Notes: generated by a model not told the origin, from the letters alone. A DNA stretch of 15,963 nucleotides from Gammaproteobacteria bacterium (GCA_030430515.1 JAUIKX010000034.1:1-15963); one strand, 5' to 3'. Shown: positions 1-8,226, counted from the first letter of the stretch. Translations and numbers: made by a program.

Positions 1-569
1 GCTCTGAGCTCCTGAACATCAGAACGCGCCTCGGGCCCGGTGATCCACTGGCTCTCACCAGATGCCATCGCCGTACGTCCGTCCATGGAAGCGGCCACCT
101 TCACCCGCACCAGAGGTCTGCCGAGTTCCTGCCGCAGGAACCAGCCGGGGTTCAACTCTTTGGCAAGTGCGAGGTCGAGCACTTCTACCTCGATTCCGGC
201 TTCACGGAGCATTTTGAGCCCCTGCCCTGCCACCCTGGGAAACGGGTCGGTGCTGCCAACCACCACCCGGGCAACACCCTGGTCGATGAGCAGCTGCGCA
301 CATGCCGGCGTCCGACCGTGAAAGGAACAGGGTTCCAGAGTGACGTAGGCGGTCGCGCCGGTGATGTCGCCGCCGGCATCCTCGAAGGCCCTGACTTCGG
401 CATGCCCTTCGCCGGTCCACTGGTGCCAGCCCTGGCCGATCACTTCACCGTCACGAACGTAGATACAGCCAACGCGCGGGTTCGGCGACGCCGTGTATCG
501 CCCGTATTCAGCCAGATCGACGGCCGAATACATGAACATCAGATCCACCTCGCGGGGCGGCGCTGTCAT
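1..569 (-). CDS. ribD: Bifunctional riboflavin biosynthesis protein RibD, 3' part cut by the window edge
   Basis: RibD carries a pyrimidine deaminase and a reductase that act on successive intermediates after GTP cyclohydrolase II in riboflavin synthesis. About 189 residues are readable and the frame stays open to base 1. The deaminase domain shows NPRVGC (30-35), the zinc and catalytic motif GHAEV (H56, E58) and PCSFHGRTPAC (C81, C90). The reductase domain begins near residue 153 with KVAASMDGRTAMASGESQWITG, matching E. coli RibD closely. The first ATG (567-569) overlaps the nrdR stop as ATGA but has no clear ribosome binding site. A second in-frame ATG at residue 11 (537-539) has GAGGTG six bases upstream and could be the true start. 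It is the third gene of the glyA-nrdR-ribD operon. The identification is firm; only the start and the missing C-terminal part are open. Confidence 0.95.
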   Translation of the reverse strand, partial: MTAPPREVDLMFMYSAVDLAEYGRYTASPNPRVGCIYVRDGEVIGQGWHQWTGEGHAEVRAFEDAGGDITGATAYVTLEPCSFHGRTPACAQLLIDQGVARVVVGSTDPFPRVAGQGLKMLREAGIEVEVLDLALAKELNPGWFLRQELGRPLVRVKVAASMDGRTAMASGESQWITGPEARSDVQELR

Positions 570-1036
570 TTGGTTTTGACGGCGGTTTCAGTGGCGAGTT
601 TGCGGATCTCCTCCTGGAACTCGCTGACATCCTGAAAGTCGCGGTAAACGGATGCAAAGCGAACGTAAGCTACTGCATCGAGGCGCCGGAGCTCGGTCAT
701 TACCGCCTCGCCGACGCTCTGCGCCGGCACTTCCCTTTCGCCGGTGGTGCGCAGGCGATGCTTGATGTGGTTGATGGCGTTTTCCACTTCCTCAGCCGCC
801 ACCGGGCGCTTTTCCAGAGCCCGCTCGAGACCACGGCGCAGCTTCTCCTCGTTGAAGGGCTCGCGAGTGCCGTCCCGTTTCACCAGATAAGGCATGACCA
901 GTTCAGCGGTTTCGAAAGTGGTGTAGCGCTCACCGCAGGTCTGACACTCCCGCCGTCTGCGCACCGACTCGCCTTCCGCCACGAGACGGGAGTCGATCAC
1001 CTTGGTGTCGTCGGCGCCGCAGAAGGGGCAGTGCAC
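566..1036 (-). CDS. nrdR: Transcriptional repressor NrdR
   Basis: NrdR is a cytoplasmic zinc-ribbon/ATP-cone repressor that senses ATP/dATP and binds NrdR boxes upstream of ribonucleotide reductase operons. At 156 residues it has about the usual family length. The N-terminal zinc ribbon is intact (C3, C6, C31, C34 in CPFC and CQTC), followed by an Arg-rich stretch (RRRRE, 26-30). The ATP-cone spans roughly residues 49-139, with the typical YLVKRDGTREPFNEEKL start and a SVYRDFQDVSEF end. The gene starts 3 nt after the glyA stop and its own stop overlaps the ribD ATG, so all three genes are probably one transcript. This order is widespread in gammaproteobacteria. No ribonucleotide reductase gene lies in the window, so its targets are elsewhere. 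Confidence 0.97.
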   Translation of the reverse strand: MHCPFCGADDTKVIDSRLVAEGESVRRRRECQTCGERYTTFETAELVMPYLVKRDGTREPFNEEKLRRGLERALEKRPVAAEEVENAINHIKHRLRTTGEREVPAQSVGEAVMTELRRLDAVAYVRFASVYRDFQDVSEFQEEIRKLATETAVKTK

Positions 1037-1039
1037 GCG

Positions 1040-2302
1040 TCAGCCCGTCTTTCCGTAAACCGGGAAACGGGCGCAGAGATCGAGCACCTTCTGCTTCACC
1101 GAGCCGATCATGTTGTCGTTTTCGATGTCGTCCAGCACATCGCACATCCAGCCGGTGAGCGTCGCGCACTCCTCAGTGCCGAAACCTCGACGCGTCACCG
1201 CCGGGCTGCCGAGACGCAGGCCGGAGGTAACGAAGGGTGAACGTGGGTCGTTGGGCACGGCATTCTTATTGACCGTGATGTTGGCCCGTCCGAGCGCTGC
1301 GTCTGCATCCTTGCCCGTAATGTCCTTGGCGATCAGATCGAGCAGAAACAGGTGATCGTCCGTGCCGCCGGACACGATGTCGTAGCCGCGGGCGATGAAG
1401 CCTTCGGCCATGGTGCGGGCATTGGCCAGCGTGCGCGCCTGATAGGTCTTGAACTCCGGTTGCAGGGCTTCGAGAAAGCAGACCGCCTTGGCGGCAATCA
1501 CGTGCATGAGCGGCCCGCCCTGCATGCCGGGAAACAACGCTGAGTTGAGCTTCTTGTGAAGCTCCGGATTTTCCCGCGCCAGAATGATGCCGCCACGAGG
1601 TCCACCCAGGGTTTTGTGGGTGGTCGAGGTGGTGACGTCGGCGATGTCTACGGGACTTGGATACAGGCCAGCAGCTACCAGCCCCGCAACATGGGCCATA
1701 TCCACCAGCAGGTAGGCGCCCACGGAATCGGCGATGTCCCGGAAAATGCGCCAGTCCATTTTCCGGGAGTAAGCGGAAAAGCCGGCAATGACCAGCTTGG
1801 GCTTGTGCTGCTCGGCGAGGCTACGGACCTCGTCGTAATCTACCAGTCCGGTTTTGTTGTCCAGACCATACTGCACCGCGTGATAGGTTTTGCCGGAGAA
1901 GTTCACCGGCGCGCCGTGCGTCAGGTGGCCGCCGTCCGCCAGGCTCATGCCAAGAACCGTATCGTGAGGTTCGAGCAGTGCTTGAAACACCGCGGCGTTA
2001 GCCTGAGAACCGGAGTGAGGCTGCACGTTGGCAAATGCGGCGCCAAAAAGCTGCTTCGCACGCTCGATGGCCAGCACCTCCGCCTGGTCGACGAACTCGC
2101 AACCCCCGTAATAGCGTTTGCCCGGATAGCCCTCGGCGTACTTGTTGGTCAGCACGCTGCCCTGCGCTTCGAGCACGCGGGGCGATGTGTAGTTTTCGCT
2201 GGCAATCAGCTCGATATGTTCTTCCTGACGGCGGGCTTCCGCTTCGATCGCCGCAGCCAGCTCATCGTCGAAACCGGCGATGGTTTCGTTTCCTTCAAAC
2301 AC
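1040..2302 (-). CDS. glyA: Serine hydroxymethyltransferase
   Basis: GlyA is a cytoplasmic PLP enzyme that interconverts serine and glycine while loading or unloading one carbon on tetrahydrofolate. The sequence has the family hallmarks: HIELIASENYTSPRV near the N-terminus, YAEGYPGKRYYGG (55-67), the PLP-binding lysine in STTHKTLGGPRGG (K230), and D201/H204 in the LVDMAHVAGL segment. The start is set at a GTG (2300-2302): GGAGG lies 5 nt upstream, and the protein (420 aa) then aligns from its first residue with E. coli GlyA (417 aa). An in-frame ATG 27 nt further upstream (2327-2329) would add nine residues (MSYASLEVC) but has only a weak GGGA-like site. It is the first gene of the glyA-nrdR-ribD operon and is divergent from ettA. 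Function is certain; the start is likely but not proven. Confidence 0.97.
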   Translation of the reverse strand: MFEGNETIAGFDDELAAAIEAEARRQEEHIELIASENYTSPRVLEAQGSVLTNKYAEGYPGKRYYGGCEFVDQAEVLAIERAKQLFGAAFANVQPHSGSQANAAVFQALLEPHDTVLGMSLADGGHLTHGAPVNFSGKTYHAVQYGLDNKTGLVDYDEVRSLAEQHKPKLVIAGFSAYSRKMDWRIFRDIADSVGAYLLVDMAHVAGLVAAGLYPSPVDIADVTTSTTHKTLGGPRGGIILARENPELHKKLNSALFPGMQGGPLMHVIAAKAVCFLEALQPEFKTYQARTLANARTMAEGFIARGYDIVSGGTDDHLFLLDLIAKDITGKDADAALGRANITVNKNAVPNDPRSPFVTSGLRLGSPAVTRRGFGTEECATLTGWMCDVLDDIENDNMIGSVKQKVLDLCARFPVYGKTG

Positions 2303-2312
2303 GCAAACCTCC
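2300..2312 (-). promoter_or_regulatory. glyA ribosome binding site and GTG start
   Basis: On the minus strand GGAGG (2308-2312) lies five bases before GTG (2300-2302). This site is much stronger than the one before the upstream in-frame ATG, and the GTG start reproduces the N-terminal length of E. coli GlyA exactly up to the ELIASENY motif. It therefore decides the start. Confidence 0.65.
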
Positions 2313-2445
2313 AGACTTGCATAGCTCATCAGTTCCCGCGGTGCGGGTGTGTGACTTTCCCCAAAGCCGCGGTATTGTATCGAACCATTTTGATCACCGC
2401 TTGCGCTGTATTCGAGGCGCAGGTAACAGCCGTAAGAGGATTTCC

Positions 2446-4116
2446 GTGGCGCAGTACGTATACACCATGCAGGGGGTCACGAAGACCGTACCTCCCAAGC
2501 GAACCATTCTCGAAAACATCTCTCTGTCGTTTTTTCCCGGCGCCAAAATCGGCGTGCTGGGCCTCAACGGCTCGGGTAAGTCGAGCCTGCTGCGCATCAT
2601 GGCCGGCATCGATACCGAGTTCGAAGGCGAGGCGCGGGCGCAGAAAGACATCAACGTGGGCTATCTCCCTCAGGAGCCGCAGCTCGACGAATCGAAAGAT
2701 GTGCGCGGCAACGTCGAAGAGGGACTCAAAGAAACAGTCGATATCGTCAATGAGTACAACGCCATCTCCGACCGTTTCGCCGAGCCCATGAGCGATGAGG
2801 AGATGACCGAACTCCTGGAGCGTCAGGGAGATCTGGCGACCAAGATCGACGCTGTGGGCGGCTGGGATGTGGACCGACAGCTGGAAATTGCTGCCGATGC
2901 GCTGCGGCTGCCGCCCTGGGATGCGGACGTTTCGAAGCTCTCCGGCGGCGAGCGTCGCAGGGTTGCACTATGCAAGCTCCTGCTGTCGAACCCCGACATG
3001 CTGCTGCTGGACGAACCCACCAACCACCTCGACGCCGAAAGCGTCGCCTGGCTCGAGCGCTTCCTCGATGAGTACCCCGGCACCGTTGTGGCGGTGACCC
3101 ACGATCGCTACTTCCTCGACAACGTCGCCGGCTGGATACTTGAACTGGACCGCGGCCGCGGCATTCCCTACGAAGGCAACTACTCCGCCTGGCTCGAGGC
3201 CAAAGACGTGCGCCTGCAGCAGGAAGCCTCTCAGGAGAAAGCCCGGCAGCGCACCATCAAGTCCGAGCTCGAATGGGTGAAGTCCAACCCCAAAGCCCGC
3301 CAGGCAAAGAGCAAAGCGCGCCTGCAGCGGTTCGACGAGCTGATGTCGAAGGAGACTCAGGAGCGCAACGAGACCGCGGAGCTGTACATTCCCCCGGGGC
3401 CGCGGCTCGGCGAGAAGGTCATCGAAATCAACCACGTCAGCAAAGGTTTCGGTGATCGGCTGCTGATCGATGATCTGACCTGCAGCATTCCCCAGGGCGG
3501 CATCGTCGGCATCATCGGCGCCAACGGCGCGGGCAAATCCACCTTCTTCCGCATGCTCACCGGTGCAGAGACACCCGACAGCGGCAGCGTTGAAATGGGT
3601 GAAACGGTTGAGCTGGCCTATGTGGATCAGAGTCGTGACGCGCTGGACGACAGCAAGACCGTTTGGGAAGAGATCTCCGACAGCCAGGAGATACTGCGCA
3701 TCGGCAACTACGAGGTGCAGACCCGCGGCTACGTCTCCCGCTTCAACTTCAAAGGCGCCGACCAGCAGAAGCAGGTGGGCCAACTCTCCGGCGGTGAGCG
3801 CAACAGGGTGCACCTGGCCAAGCTCCTGCGTAGCGGTGCCAACGTGCTGCTGCTCGACGAACCGACCAACGATCTGGATGTGGAAACCCTGCGGGCCCTG
3901 GAAGAAGCGCTGCTCAACTTTCCGGGCACGGTGCTGATCATTTCTCACGATCGCTGGTTTCTCGACCGGGTCGCCACCCACATGCTCGCCTTCGAAGGTG
4001 ACAGCCATGTGGAATGGTTCGCCGGCAACTACACAGAGTACGAAGCGGACCGGAAGAAACGCCTCGGCGACGCCGAGCCCACCCGCATCCAGTACAAACC
4101 CATCCGACGAGGCTGA
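2446..4116 (+). CDS. ettA: Energy-dependent translational throttle protein EttA (ABC-F ATPase)
   Basis: EttA binds the ribosomal E site and gates the first elongation step according to the ATP/ADP ratio. The protein (556 aa; E. coli 555) has two ABC domains: Walker A GLNGSGKSS (39-47), LSGGE (165-169) and Walker B MLLLDEPTNHLD with D189/E190; then Walker A GANGAGKST (K364), LSGGE (447-451) and LLLDEPTNDLD with D471/E472. The charged P-site interaction linker follows the first domain (KSELEWVKSNPKARQAKSKA region). The start is GTG (2446-2448), since VAQYVYTMQGVTK aligns with E. coli MAQFVYTMHRVGK and AGAGGA lies six bases upstream; the frame is open further 5' but there only mirrors glyA antisense. 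It is divergent from glyA, and the SDR gene follows after 5 nt. The match to EttA rather than Uup or other ABC-F proteins is close throughout. Confidence 0.97.
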   Translation: MAQYVYTMQGVTKTVPPKRTILENISLSFFPGAKIGVLGLNGSGKSSLLRIMAGIDTEFEGEARAQKDINVGYLPQEPQLDESKDVRGNVEEGLKETVDIVNEYNAISDRFAEPMSDEEMTELLERQGDLATKIDAVGGWDVDRQLEIAADALRLPPWDADVSKLSGGERRRVALCKLLLSNPDMLLLDEPTNHLDAESVAWLERFLDEYPGTVVAVTHDRYFLDNVAGWILELDRGRGIPYEGNYSAWLEAKDVRLQQEASQEKARQRTIKSELEWVKSNPKARQAKSKARLQRFDELMSKETQERNETAELYIPPGPRLGEKVIEINHVSKGFGDRLLIDDLTCSIPQGGIVGIIGANGAGKSTFFRMLTGAETPDSGSVEMGETVELAYVDQSRDALDDSKTVWEEISDSQEILRIGNYEVQTRGYVSRFNFKGADQQKQVGQLSGGERNRVHLAKLLRSGANVLLLDEPTNDLDVETLRALEEALLNFPGTVLIISHDRWFLDRVATHMLAFEGDSHVEWFAGNYTEYEADRKKRLGDAEPTRIQYKPIRRG

Positions 4117-4121
4117 ACGCT

Positions 4122-4943
4122 ATGAGCGAACTGACAGGATTGAAAGGCAAGGTTGCGGTGGTTACCGGCGCAGGCCGCATGCGCAGCATCGGGCGGCCCA
4201 TTGCCGTAGACCTGGCCCGGGCAGGCTGCAACGTGGTTCTGACCGGCACCGGCCGCGCACCGGAGCACTACCCGCAGGATGAAAAAGATACCGGCTGGCG
4301 CGACATCGCCTCGGTCGCCGACGAAGTGCGCACAGCCGGAGCTGAAGCGCTGGAAGTGGTGAGCAACGTCGCCGATCCGCAGGCGGTGGACGAGCTGGTG
4401 CAGGCGACGCTCAAACAGTTCGGCAGGGTGGACTTCGTCATTAACAACGCCGGCGCCGCCCGCGGTTCAGACAGGGTACCGGTCACCGATCTCGCCATCG
4501 ACGACTGGCACAAAGTGCTCAACGTCAACCTCAACGGCACCTTCTACATGAGCCGGGCGTTCGGACAAGCGATGATCGAACAGGGTGAAGGCGGCGCGAT
4601 CATCAACATCTCGTCGATCGCCGGTAAGCTGCTGCCACCGAACACCGCTGCGTACGCGGCGAGCAAAGCCGGCATTCAGGCGCTCACCGCGTCCATGGCC
4701 CAGGAAACAGGCCGTTACAACATTCGCGTAAACGCGATCTGCCCCGGCATCATCGATACCTACCGCATGGACGAAATCGGCCGCGACGAAAACTGGCAGC
4801 GCATGCTGAAGATGATTCCGCTGGGACGGGCGGGCACAGGCGAAGACATCGCCAACATGGTGACCTTCATGTGCAGCGATCAGGGCGCCTGGATCTCAGG
4901 CCAGTCCTACAATGTCGATGGCGGTCATGTAGTACAGCATTGA
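4122..4943 (+). CDS. Short-chain dehydrogenase/reductase (SDR), FabG-like
   Basis: A 273-residue cytoplasmic NAD(P)-dependent oxidoreductase; the substrate is unknown. Visible motifs are the N-terminal nucleotide-binding TGAGRMRSIGR (15-25), NNAG (108-111), the catalytic Ser165 in INISSIAG, and Tyr178/Lys182 in YAASK, followed by CPGIIDT (207-213) and the C-terminal VDGG. The Gly-rich loop is spaced differently from the classical TGxxxGIG, somewhat like divergent SDRs. The region after beta-2 (residues 43-66) carries an extra segment, RAPEHYPQDEKDTGWRDI, seen in a subset of SDRs. ATG 4122 is chosen because it follows the ettA stop by 5 nt with GAGG at 4109-4112; upstream frame would lie inside ettA. 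It is probably cotranscribed with ettA and the following Ddn-like gene. The class is certain; calling it a ketoacyl-ACP reductase would be guesswork. Confidence 0.9.
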   Translation: MSELTGLKGKVAVVTGAGRMRSIGRPIAVDLARAGCNVVLTGTGRAPEHYPQDEKDTGWRDIASVADEVRTAGAEALEVVSNVADPQAVDELVQATLKQFGRVDFVINNAGAARGSDRVPVTDLAIDDWHKVLNVNLNGTFYMSRAFGQAMIEQGEGGAIINISSIAGKLLPPNTAAYAASKAGIQALTASMAQETGRYNIRVNAICPGIIDTYRMDEIGRDENWQRMLKMIPLGRAGTGEDIANMVTFMCSDQGAWISGQSYNVDGGHVVQH

Positions 4944-4966
4944 CAAAAAAGAGAGAGGAAAAATCT

Positions 4967-5416
4967 ATGAGTACGAAATTACCCGCACAACTGCCCGACT
5001 GGGTTCACGATCATCTGGCGCTCTATGAGAAAGATCCGGAAGCGGCCCACATGTGGGATTCGAGCCACCTGGGTGGCCCCGGCATACTGCCCACCCTGCT
5101 GCTCAGCACCACCGGTGCAAAGTCCGGCCAGACCCGCACCCTGCCGCTGATCTACGGCACCCACGGTGACAGCGCCGTAATTATTGCCTCCAAGGGTGGC
5201 GCACCGAGCCATCCGGCGTGGTTCCTCAACCTCGAGGCCGATCCGAACTGCACCGTGCAGATCGCCAGCGATCGCTTCGCGGCGAAGGCGCGTGTGGCTG
5301 AAGGTGAGGAGCGGGAGCATCTGTGGATGATGATGGTGGGCGTGTATTCTCCGTATGAGGACTACCAGAACATGACCTCAAGACATATCCCGGTCGTGGT
5401 TCTGGATCGCGCTTAG
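4967..5416 (+). CDS. Deazaflavin (F420)-type nitroreductase/quinone reductase family protein (Ddn-like)
   Basis: A 149-residue protein of the Ddn/F420H2-dependent quinone reductase family, a split-barrel FMN/F420-binding fold. The core signature is present: LLLSTTGAKSGQTRTLPLIY (44-63), then IIASKGGAPSHPAWFLNLEADP (72-93), whose Lys/Gly-rich loop and HPAW motif form the deazaflavin site in the mycobacterial proteins. There is no signal peptide or membrane segment. ATG 4967 has AGAGGA seven bases upstream in an A-rich 23-nt gap after the SDR stop, so the two genes are probably one transcript. The 3' end overlaps the convergent hydrolase gene by 39 nt. The family is best known from Actinobacteria but also occurs in Proteobacteria. 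Whether this member uses F420, FMN or another cofactor cannot be read from the sequence. Confidence 0.85.
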   Translation: MSTKLPAQLPDWVHDHLALYEKDPEAAHMWDSSHLGGPGILPTLLLSTTGAKSGQTRTLPLIYGTHGDSAVIIASKGGAPSHPAWFLNLEADPNCTVQIASDRFAAKARVAEGEEREHLWMMMVGVYSPYEDYQNMTSRHIPVVVLDRA

Positions 5417-6094
5417 CGCCTCTGCCACATGACGGTACACGCCGGTGTTGAACATCATGCCGGCGTGAGAACCGCGCACTTCCACATGCCTCACACCCGG
5501 CGTTTCCTCATCGAGACACGCTCGCCATGAGACGATGCCATCGGTCTTCGAGTAGAGCGCCACAATGGGTACACGGATCGGCACGAGAGCCCGCTCCCGC
5601 TGAAGGCGACGCATGAGCTCGGGCGACATGCCGGTCTGCCGAGCCGCAAAGGCACCGATGCTCGTCGCCTGCGGACCACCTCGTACAGGGCTCGCCACTG
5701 TAACAACCCCGCGAATAAGATCCGGCCGTTCGCGAGCAATCTCTCGCGCTAGCGCGCCACCACGACTGTAGCCCAGCAGGGTGATCGGCTTGCCACCGCC
5801 AATGCGCTCCGCCCGCTCAATCAGCCGAGGCAGGTAGGAAAACATGGGTTTTCTGCTGACCCCAAGCTCCCACGGGTGCGGGGTATAGCCAAGGCTGGTC
5901 AGGAAGTGCCGCAGCGGCCAGGTGATGGTGTCATCGTTCATGAACCCAGGCAGCACCAGCACATGCCCCGCGCCCTTCGGCACGCGCATGCGCAACATGG
6001 GCAGCGCCCACATCAGCTGCGTAAGCTCCAGGCCGGCACGCCCTTCCATAAGGGTGTGCAGTTGCGCTGGCGGCGCGATCTGATCGTCATGCAT
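5378..6094 (-). CDS. Alpha/beta-fold hydrolase
   Basis: A 238-residue hydrolase without signal peptide. The fold is recognised from VLVLPGFMNDD (45-55, oxyanion-hole side), the nucleophile elbow GYSRGG (Ser110), and a plausible triad completed by Asp185 (ALYSKTDGIV) and His210 (RGSHAGM). The substrate is unknown; the sequence resembles esterase/lipase or PGAP1-like groups, which act on ester or thioester bonds, but no specific match is recognised. ATG 6092-6094 has GAGAGG about nine bases upstream. The gene is transcribed alone: it diverges from the alcohol dehydrogenase across 59 bp, and its tail overlaps the Ddn-like gene by 39 nt on the opposite strand. The overlap encodes the last 12 residues of each protein, outside the catalytic core of both. 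Confidence 0.85.
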   Translation of the reverse strand: MHDDQIAPPAQLHTLMEGRAGLELTQLMWALPMLRMRVPKGAGHVLVLPGFMNDDTITWPLRHFLTSLGYTPHPWELGVSRKPMFSYLPRLIERAERIGGGKPITLLGYSRGGALAREIARERPDLIRGVVTVASPVRGGPQATSIGAFAARQTGMSPELMRRLQRERALVPIRVPIVALYSKTDGIVSWRACLDEETPGVRHVEVRGSHAGMMFNTGVYRHVAEALSAIQNHDRDMS

Positions 6095-6153
6095 GGCCGG
6101 ATAACCTCTCGTAATCCGTTACAGTATAGGGCTCTGTTCTGTCTGAGCCGAAA

Positions 6154-8226
6154 ATGCCCACCATCATCGCCACGACGCTACTCATCCTGCTCGCTCTCTT
6201 TCCTGTAACGGGCAACGCTTCAGATTGGCCATTGCACGGCCGCACCTACGACGAGCAGCGCTTCAGCCCGCTCAAGCAGATCAATGAGGAAAGCGTTGAG
6301 GGTCTGGGTCTCACCTGGGCCTTTGCCACCGGCAACACACGCGGTATGGAAGCCACACCGATCGTGGTCGATGGGGTCATGTACATCAGCACCGCGTGGA
6401 GCCGTGTCGTGGCGCTGGATGCCCGCACCGGCAAACTGCAATGGTCATATGATCCCCAGGTGCCCGGCGAGAAAGGGCGCGATGCCTGCTGCGACGTAGT
6501 CAATCGTGGCGTGGCGGTCAGCGGTGATCAGGTCTTTCTGGGTGCGCTCGACGGCCGCCTGATTGCACTCGACAAGAGCACCGGCAAAGAAAACTGGTCG
6601 GTTCAGACCACCGACACGTCGAAGCCCTACACCATAACGGGCGCGCCGAGAGTCATCGGCAACAAAGTGATCATCGGCAATGGCGGGGCGGAGTTCGGCG
6701 TGCGGGGCTACTTCAGCGCCTATGACACCGAATCCGGAAAGATGATCTGGCGGTTCTACACCGTGCCTTCCGAGGACGCCAGCGAAGATGACGCGCAGCC
6801 TTCCCTGCGAGCCGCCCGGGCAACCTGGCCGCAGAACGCGCTCTGGGAATCAGGCCTGGGTGGCACCGCCTGGGACAGCTTTGCATACGACCCCGAGCTC
6901 AACCTGCTGTACGCCGGCGTCGGCAACGGCTCCCAGTACAACCGCGCCGTGCGCAGCCCCGGCGGCGGCGACAATCTGTTCATCGCATCCATCGTCGCGG
7001 TAAACGCCGATACGGGAAAACTGGTATGGCACTACCAGACCACACCCGCCGACAGCTGGGACTACACCGCCACGCAGCACATGATCCTCACCGAGCTCGA
7101 AGTGCTCGGTGAGACGCGCAAGGTCATCATGCAGGCGCCGAAGAACGGCTTTTTCTATGTATTGGACCGTGCTACAGGGGAGCTCCTTTCCGCTGAGAAA
7201 TACGTGCCGGCCAACTGGGCGAGCCACGTGGACCTGGAGACCGGCCGACCGGTGGAGACCGAAGTAGCAGACTGGTCGGACCAGCAGCGCTACATTACGC
7301 CGGCCATCGTCGGAGGCCACAACTGGAACCCAATGGCATTCAGCCCGGACACAGGGCTCGTCTACATTCCAACCATCCATACCACCTACCCTTTCACCGC
7401 CGACCCCGACTTCGAGTTCAACCCGAACACCATGAACACCGGCGAGGACTACCCGGACCTCGTGCGCAACATGCCTGCGATAGCACCCGGTTTCTGCTCA
7501 CCTACACGGCTCACGGCCTGGAACCCCGCGCGACAGGAGCAGGTGTGGCAGGTGAAATTCAATGACGGGGTCAGTGCCGGTGTGCTGGCCACCGCTGGCG
7601 GGCTGGTGGTTCAGGGCACCACCGACGGCTATCTCGCGGTCTACCGCGACACCGACGGCGAGCTGCTATGGCGGCAACAAGTCAACGTGGGCATCATGGC
7701 GCCGCCCATCAGCTACGCCATCGATGGTGAACAGTATATCGCCGTCGTTGCTGGAATCGGCGGCAGCCAGGGTGGTCACTTCACCAACCTGGACAACCGC
7801 AACCCCGGACACGTATTCGCTTTCAAACTCGGCGGGAAGGCAGAACCTCCACCCCCCGAACCCAGGCACCGCACCATACACGCAGAGGAAAGCATGCTGA
7901 CCGAAGCCACAGCGGAAAAGGGCCAGGATCTTTACGCCGTGCACTGCCTGCGGTGTCATGGCGCCAATGCTCAGAGCTCAGGCGTCATTCCAGATTTGCG
8001 TTACTCCACCTCGGAGGTGCATGCCATCTGGAAGCAGATCGTGATCGACGGGGTATTCGCATCGCGGGGTATGGCCAGCTTTGCAGACAGCCTGAACGAA
8101 GAAGACGTCAACGCCATTCACAGCTACGTGATCAGAGAGGCGGTCCGCTCGCAGGACTGGGGCCGCCGCGCTGGGAAGTGGCTCGGTAGCCAGGTATGCA
8201 TTCCGGCAGAGTGGGTGGCTGACTGA
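6154..8226 (+). CDS. Secreted PQQ-dependent quinohemoprotein alcohol dehydrogenase (type II)
   Basis: A periplasmic alcohol dehydrogenase (690 aa) with an eight-bladed propeller carrying PQQ and a C-terminal cytochrome c domain that passes electrons on. A Sec signal is visible at residues 1-22 (hydrophobic core IIATTLLILLALF, cleavage near GNAS). Mature landmarks are SDWPLHGRTYDEQRFSPL; the vicinal cysteines C112/C113 that lie over PQQ; repeated GTGK/DARTGKLQW-like blade motifs; and DSWDYTATQ with the catalytic base Asp303. The residue two after it is Thr305, not Asp, so the calcium rather than the lanthanide (XoxF/PedH) type is expected. Heme c binds at CLRCH (598-602), with Met640 in RGMASF as likely axial ligand. 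No PQQ synthesis genes or pentapeptide cytochrome gene are nearby. DUF1801 follows with a TGATG junction. The class is firm; the alcohol substrate is unknown. Confidence 0.95.
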   Translation: MPTIIATTLLILLALFPVTGNASDWPLHGRTYDEQRFSPLKQINEESVEGLGLTWAFATGNTRGMEATPIVVDGVMYISTAWSRVVALDARTGKLQWSYDPQVPGEKGRDACCDVVNRGVAVSGDQVFLGALDGRLIALDKSTGKENWSVQTTDTSKPYTITGAPRVIGNKVIIGNGGAEFGVRGYFSAYDTESGKMIWRFYTVPSEDASEDDAQPSLRAARATWPQNALWESGLGGTAWDSFAYDPELNLLYAGVGNGSQYNRAVRSPGGGDNLFIASIVAVNADTGKLVWHYQTTPADSWDYTATQHMILTELEVLGETRKVIMQAPKNGFFYVLDRATGELLSAEKYVPANWASHVDLETGRPVETEVADWSDQQRYITPAIVGGHNWNPMAFSPDTGLVYIPTIHTTYPFTADPDFEFNPNTMNTGEDYPDLVRNMPAIAPGFCSPTRLTAWNPARQEQVWQVKFNDGVSAGVLATAGGLVVQGTTDGYLAVYRDTDGELLWRQQVNVGIMAPPISYAIDGEQYIAVVAGIGGSQGGHFTNLDNRNPGHVFAFKLGGKAEPPPPEPRHRTIHAEESMLTEATAEKGQDLYAVHCLRCHGANAQSSGVIPDLRYSTSEVHAIWKQIVIDGVFASRGMASFADSLNEEDVNAIHSYVIREAVRSQDWGRRAGKWLGSQVCIPAEWVAD

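Noticed and set aside
2374..2379. TACAAT on the minus strand as a -10 for glyA
   Set aside because: A good -10 match in the right place, but no acceptable -35 at 16-18 bases, so it is not listed as a promoter.
1556..2791. A 411-codon plus-strand frame across glyA and into ettA
   Set aside because: It is antisense to glyA and then out of frame in ettA, both firmly identified. No family resemblance is seen.
2968..4008. A 346-codon minus-strand frame antisense to ettA
   Set aside because: A shadow of ettA: its repeated patterns reflect the two duplicated ABC domains read backwards, not a protein family.
6123..6128. TATACT on the minus strand as a -10 for the hydrolase gene in the 59-bp divergent gap
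   Set aside because: No -35-like hexamer at a suitable distance; too weak to call.
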